Below, piece after piece: positions 63,001 through 64,000 of a stretch of DNA of 64,000 bases. Made by a program: the position numbers and the translations under genes. Positions within the stretch are counted from its first letter, which is position 1, and the number at the start of each line of letters is the position of its first letter. The stretch is from Portibacter lacus (GTDB lineage Bacteria; Bacteroidota; Bacteroidia; Chitinophagales; Saprospiraceae): contig NZ_JAJNKA010000018.1 of assembly GCF_021533215.1 (NCBI RefSeq), forward strand, positions 32,994 to 96,993, in the 5' to 3' direction. The notes under the pieces were generated by a model, which made no database searches, was not told the DNA's origin, and saw only the letters and a program-made list of their open reading frames with translations.

Positions 63001-64000
63001 TCCATCAGGTCCTGTGTAGTAACCTTCATTTCCACTTAAGTTCGTTCCTGTGATCGTAGGCAATGTGTAACTATCACATTCTACAATTGCAACTTGAGGA
63101 TCAATTTCAGGTCCATTAATTTTTTCTATTAAGAAACTAATCTCTGCGCTACATTCTCCAGCTGCAACATAAATAAATAGCTGAGTTGAAGTTGAAATTG
63201 CATTTCCAGGGTTGTATTGAGTTCCCATTCCACCAGATTCAGTGTAATAAGCCGCATTTCCAACACCTGTTCCTGTAATCTCAGGAAGGATATAGTCATT
63301 ACAATCCTTAACATTAGTCTGAGGATCAATAATAGGAGTTTCAACTATTGCAATTGTAAACTGCACTTCTGAAATACATACTCCTTGCGCATCATATACA
63401 AATAAAGTAATATCAGAACTAATGATATCTCCAGGGTTGTATTGTGTTCCACCTCCGTTCGTCTCTGTATAATAAGCCTCGTTACCAGTAAGGTTCGTTC
63501 CAACTATTTCAGGAAGTACGTACTCATCACAAGAAGTTACATTATCAGGTTGTTCAAGTACTGGTGTTTCAGTTATTGTAACTGTAAAGGCTTCCTCTTC
63601 AGAACATGTGCCTGCTGCTACATACATGTATAATGTTGTGCTTGTGCTGATCCAATCTCCTTCTGCATATTGTGTGCCTGCTCCTCCCATTTCTGTGAAG
63701 TAGAATGCTCCTGATACTCCCGTACCCGTGATTGCTGGTAATTGTAAACTATCACATGCTGCTCCTGAGTTAGGATCAATGCTTGGTGTTTCTACAATGG
63801 TTACAACAAACTCCGCTTCTGATGGACAACCATTATCATCGCCATAGATGTATAATGTTTGACTCATATCTATTAAGTCTCCTGCATTGTATACCGTTCC
63901 ACCTCCATTCATCTCTGTATAGTAAGCTTCATCGCCTGCTAAGTTTGTGCCTGTTATAGCTGGTAATTCAAACTCATCACATGCTGTGCCAGCTCCGCCA
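51058..64000 (-). CDS. giant repetitive cell-surface protein with a type B T9SS C-terminal domain (partial, N-terminus off the right edge)
   Basis: The frame is open from the right edge, with no start in view, to the stop at 51058: about 4,313 visible residues. From the visible N-terminal side there are about 41 repeats of roughly 75 residues (to about 54740). Then follow immunoglobulin- or PKD-like domains (for example EAGPSFTLTCELTNVNLVGD, DAGEDQFINCAVSEVTIDAT) and a last 90-residue segment. That segment, YAPNIFSPNGDSDNDYFTLF ... IFNRWGELVFENGNF ... LKGDITVVR, is the gliding-motility-associated (type B) T9SS sorting domain. The repeats carry two cysteines each (near ECDSYTLP and before SDEE), one likely disulfide per unit. 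The product would be a filamentous adhesin or sheath-like protein on the cell surface. The first in-frame ATG at 63912 lies inside a repeat and is not a credible start. Confidence 0.92.
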   Translation of the reverse strand, partial: GGAGTACDEFELPAITGTNLAGDEAYYTEMNGGGTVYNAGDLIDMSQTLYIYGDDNGCPSEAEFVVTIVETPSIDPNSGAACDSLQLPAITGTGVSGAFYFTEMGGAGTQYAEGDWISTSTTLYMYVAAGTCSEEEAFTVTITETPVLEQPDNVTSCDEYVLPEIVGTNLTGNEAYYTETNGGGTQYNPGDIISSDITLFVYDAQGVCISEVQFTIAIVETPIIDPQTNVKDCNDYILPEITGTGVGNAAYYTESGGMGTQYNPGNAISTSTQLFIYVAAGECSAEISFLIEKINGPEIDPQVAIVECDSYTLPTITGTNLSGNEGYYTGPDGTGTKYLAGDIIDITTDLYIYDNVDICNDQELISIEIIPTPIIDDLSDVIECDSYTLPEITGTGVSTASYYTEVNGGGTQYNAGDVISTSTTLYMYVAAGACSDEESVDIQILSTPQIDPQVAIVECDSYTLPTITGTNLSGNEAYFTEVNGGGTQYNAGDVISTTITLYAFDGVGACSTEEIVEIEIIPTPAIDTQAPVTECDSYTLPEITGTGVATAAYYTEVNGGGTQYNAGDVISTSTTLYMYVAAGACSDEESIEITILLTPQIDAQAAIVECDSYTLPAITGTNLSGNEAYFTEMGGAGTQYNAGDVISATTTLYIYDAVGTCSDEEVLEIEIIPTPTIDTQAPVTECDSYTLPEITGTGVATAAYYTEVNGGGTQYNAGDVISTTTTLYMYVAAGACSDEESIEITILLTPQIDAQAAIVECDSYTLPAITGTNLSGNEAYFTEMGGAGTQYNAGDVISATTTLYIYDAVGTCSDEEVLEIEIIPTPTIDTQAPVTECDSYTLPEITGTGVATAAYYTEVNGGGTQYNAGDVISTSTTLYMYVAAGACSDEESIEITILLTPQIDAQAAIVECDSYTLPAITGTNLSGNEAYFTEMGGAGTQYNAGDVISATTTLYIYDAVGTCSDEEVLEIEIIPTPTIDTQAPVTECDSYTLPEITGTGVATAAYYTEVNGGGTQYNAGDVISTSTTLYMYVAAGACSDEESIEITILLTPQIDAQAAIVECDSYTLPAITGTNLSGNEAYFTEMGGAGTQYNAGDVISATTTLYIYDAVGTCSDEEVLEIEIIPTPTIDTQAPVTECDSYTLPEITGTGVATAAYYTEVNGGGTQYNAGDVISTSTTLYMYVAAGACSDEESIEITILLTPQIDAQAAIVECDSYTLPAITGTNLSGNEAYFTEMGGAGTQYNAGDVISATTTLYIYDAVGTCSDEEVLAIEIIETPQIDAVPNVKDCNDYILPVITGVGVETAAYFTEPNGQGTQYNAGDAISATTTLYIYVAAGNCSAEVSFLVEKVDAPEIDPQTAVTECDSYTLPTITGTNLSGNEAYFTEANGAGTQYNAGDVITVTTDLYIWDAVDICNDQELISIEIIETPVLDPISDVTECDSYTLPAISGTGVATAAYYTEMNGGGTQYNEGDVINTSTTLYMYVAAGACSAEELVNIEILATPQLDPQAAAVECDGYLLPVITGTDLSGNEAYFTEMGGNGDRLTPGTIITESVTLYIYDAVESCSDEEIAEITIIPTPEIDPLTNVVECDGFTLPVITGTGVDNAAYYTEADGAGTQYNPGDVITTSTTLYIYVAAGACSDQESFEIEILLTPQIDPQAAVVECDTYTLPAITGTNLSGNEAYFTEMNGAGTQYNAGDAISATTTLYIYDAVGTCSDEEIVEIEIIPTPAIDAQSPVTECDSYILPAITGTGVTGAAYFTEVNGGGTQFNEGDAITSSTTLYMYVAAGDCSDEESLEITILLTPQIDAQAAIVECDSYTLPAITGTNLSGNEAYFTEMNGAGTQYNAGDVISVTTTLYIYDAVGSCFDEEVLEIEIIPTPILDPITDVSACDTYILPAITGTGVTGAAYYTEVNGGGTQYVEGDAINVSTTLYVYIAAGDCSAEESFDIEILLTPQIDPQAAVVECDTYTLPAITGTNLSGNEAYFTEMNGAGTQYSAGDAISATTTLYIYDAVGTCTDEEAIEITIVETPEIDPQADVTECDSYTLPVITGTGVDNAAYYTEADGAGTQYDAGDVITASTTLYIYVAAGDCSAQEILNIAILQTPQIDPLAAIVECDSYTLPAITGTNLSGNEAYFTEMNGAGTQFNAGDVITANTTLYIFDGAGTCFDEEIVEITIVETPQIDPVDDVKDCNDYVLPEITGVGVENAAYFTEPNGAGTQYNAGDAISVTTTLYIYVAAGDCSAEVSFLIEKIDAPEIDPQVAIVECDSYTLPTITGINLSGNEAYFTDQNGQGTQYNAGDVITATTTLYIWDAVDICNDQEAISIEILETPIITEQAPVTECDSYTLPVITGTGVDNAAYFTEANGQGTQYDAGDVITASTTLYIYVAAGDCFDETTVSIEILATPQIDPLSAQTECDSYTLPVITGTNLSGNEAYFTEMNGAGTQYNAGDVITATTTLYIYDGVGACSDEETVEITIIETPVIDAQAPVTECDSYTLPVITGTGVDNAAYYTEANGAGTQYNPGDAITATTTLYIYVAAGDCSDEQAIEIEILLTPQIDAQVAAVECDSYTLPVITGSNLSGNEAYYTEMNGAGTQFNAGDVITTSTTLYIYDETGACSDEEAIEITIVETPVIDTQAPVTECDSYTLPVITGTGVDNAAYFTEANGAGTQYNPGDVITASTTLYIYVAAGDCSDETTLEIEILDTPQIDPQVAQTECDEYTLPTITGANLSGNEAYYTATNGGGTKYNAGDAITATTTLYIYDAVGTCSDEEMIEITIIETPVIDTQAPVTECDSYTLPEITGTGVATAAYFTEANGAGTQYNTGDVITASTTLYIYVAAGDCSDETTLEIEILDTPQIDPQAAQTECDEYTLPTITGANLSGNEAYYTATNGGGTKYNAGDAITASTTLYIYDAVGDCSNEEVIEVIIIETPVIDVQAPVTECDSYTLPEITGTGVATAAYYTEVNGGGTQYNEGDVITTSTTLYLYVAAGDCSTEEQLEITIIDTPVLDNPGDQYVCEFYTLETITGEHLDGTESYYTGPGQTGDQLNVGDQVVPGTTVYIYGGGTLCNSEVSFEVIGQDIPEATLVGGGSICDGSGDVVTLTINFLNGDNWNVEVLKDGVAYDTYNTTDATFTFDVTEPGIYTLGTVSNADGCSSEGMGEATVEFFFVPRVENVMAECNELTPGYKVTFEIWGGDPTGYIVNGVAIDNPTGEQPYIYISEDIESLVDYSFEVTDINGCEIITVADEGIECGCLTMVGTMNQELIELCGPELTATGVYDATLEFLDYNDKVIFALHEGNDTLLVNTIALSETATFFFDPAKMEYGKTYYVSAVAGNELSNGLVDLTEECTVVAIGQPVVWYEIPTAMIDGEYMVCEGEEVVVEVNLTGTAPWTIEVKANNETFVLADIQTSPYRFTVEAFVDMNISLVSANDAHCDGEVSGAVNVEVSYPTTARLFEYTEICNLDFKGAIIDLDTVIVEGPTDGTWTDISDSGVSINGNIADFHGVIPGDYQLLYTVDNTGGICEANTYILNVTVLDCSCPIINIGEAGPFCNDDAIFDLSTIENDSDDGSWTIATTPAGSNPAIVNGDIFNATDADAGSYGLTFTLDVIDPLCTFDTTIFVMVMDRLSSGEPLAPAEVCETDVELINLFDILSGEDLGGTWTSTAGSGFDAANGTFNTDGVSAGTYQFTYMVDSESPCEDEQTTVEVIINPLPVAEAGDGFILTCEMQEGSLNANGSSTGAFTYEWATAQGNIISGANTLSPLVDQPGWYTLLVTNNVTGCFAIDSVEVLIDDNFPNADAGEDQFINCAVSEVTIDATNSSMNKVVTWIGPDGEEFIPSDLFLFTTSIPGEYTIIVTDTISDCTNTDKVLVVDQVAYPEISTATPEVLNCVNYEVEVSATELTNDPAMSFTWTTLDGNIITNPDSSAINVDQPGQYVVTVTNGDNFCVATDTVNVLLDRDYPVAEAGPSFTLTCELTNVNLVGDGSSVGSGFAYNWTTNDGSIVNGGNTLSPEINSIGTYYLEVTNTVNGCSTIDSVTIIDNIIPVTGFDIETINPCFSDFEGLIAVLNVEGGVGPYTYSLNGNAYQESNIWENLGPGNYEVTVKDSNGCTLSKSVTLFEGLDLQIDAGEDQRIDLGDSTQLQATINIDNDLVESVVWEPTDANISCIECMDPTVWPYQTTLYTATLTDIYGCTDFADVRVYVDRRSKVYAPNIFSPNGDSDNDYFTLFSGNQLDKINELKIFNRWGELVFENGNFDPGIEEMGWDGTFQGIPVNPAVFVWYAKVQLVDGTERVLKGDITVVR
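54740..64000 (-). repeat. in-frame tandem repeat array of the giant protein
   Basis: About 41 units alternate between type A (ITGTNLSGNEAYFTE ... LYIYDAVGTCSDEE) and type B (ITGTGVATAAYYTE ... LYMYVAAGACSDEE). One A+B pair measures 453 bases (151 codons). The same landmark (ATCAA or ATCGA in the linker) falls at 55175, 55628, 60158, 60611, 61064, 61517, 61970, 62423, 62876 and 63329, all exact multiples of 453 apart. Units facing the right edge differ by a codon. Confidence 0.95.
60158..62423 (-). repeat. block of five nearly identical 453-bp repeat pairs
   Basis: The five A+B pairs here are almost identical at the DNA level, including synonymous positions, unlike the diverged pairs on either side. 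This indicates recent tandem duplication or gene conversion inside the giant gene. Confidence 0.85.

Noticed and set aside
54740..64000. CRISPR-like or satellite DNA
   Set aside because: The repeat is in frame over its whole length, encodes cysteine-containing domains and leads into a T9SS domain, so it is coding.
1..64000. tRNA, rRNA, integrase or prophage genes
   Set aside because: None was recognised on either strand; the only mobile-element gene is the RAYT at 27.6-28.3 kb.

Overview
The window looks like chromosomal DNA of a free-living, probably marine Bacteroidota, with Saprospiria-like bacteria a reasonable guess. It is AT-rich. It carries type IX secretion (T9SS) sorting domains of both type A (alpha-amylase near 12.2-14.8 kb, broken gene near 23.4 kb) and type B (giant protein ending at 51.06 kb). 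Many genes encode lipoproteins or Sec-secreted proteins. The ftsK-lolA neighbourhood, a LytS/LytTR two-component pair, a BatA/MoxR/DUF58 cluster and promoter-like TAnnTTTG elements all fit that phylum. I saw no rRNA, tRNA, CRISPR or prophage.

Layout. 0-2.1 kb: minus-strand HipA-like kinase (cut by the window edge), VOC protein and saccharopine-dehydrogenase-like protein. 2.4-6.9 kb: plus-strand ftsK, a decayed AAA-ATPase tail, a LolA-like carrier and a lipoprotein. 7-20.5 kb: mostly minus-strand secreted and carbohydrate-related genes (beta-helix/PDZ protein, FucP-type sugar symporter, T9SS-secreted GH13 amylase, a large unrecognised lipoprotein) mixed with small housekeeping proteins. 20.8-27.3 kb: TPR lipoprotein, TonB-like protein, a frameshifted T9SS protein, hemW and an Omp85-type barrel. 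27.3-28.5 kb: a RAYT transposase between arrays of REP-like palindromes. 28.5-39.1 kb: a tightly packed minus-strand cluster of DUF4159, MoxR, DUF58, BatA, a DUF4175-like protein with a histidine-rich loop and a membrane GATase-like protein, preceded by a separate tldD-pmbA unit. 39.4-44.7 kb: a hydroxypyruvate-isomerase-like protein, a small secreted NTF2-like protein, the LytS/LytR pair and a LamG protein. 44.7-46.0 kb: ten non-coding tandem copies of a ~131-bp unit. 46-50.4 kb: a barrel protein, fumarase, superoxide dismutase, a 15-copy heptamer microsatellite, a possible 22-residue membrane peptide gene and a lipoprotein. 50.7-64 kb: two 116-bp direct repeats, then the 3' part of a giant T9SS adhesin gene that runs off the right edge with about 41 visible repeats.

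How the parts relate. The MoxR/DUF58/BatA genes overlap by 4-11 bases or lie 1 base apart and must be co-expressed; the terminator at 36.0 kb separates them from tldD-pmbA. The amylase, symporter and beta-helix protein suggest use of polysaccharides and deoxy-sugars, but there is no SusC/SusD pair. The strongest non-genic signals are the RAYT/REP locus, the 131-bp array, the strictly 453-bp-phased repeat array of the giant gene, and a motif (TTTAGGTCAAT in minus-strand sense) recurring upstream of four minus-strand genes. No wholly new defence-type system was evident.
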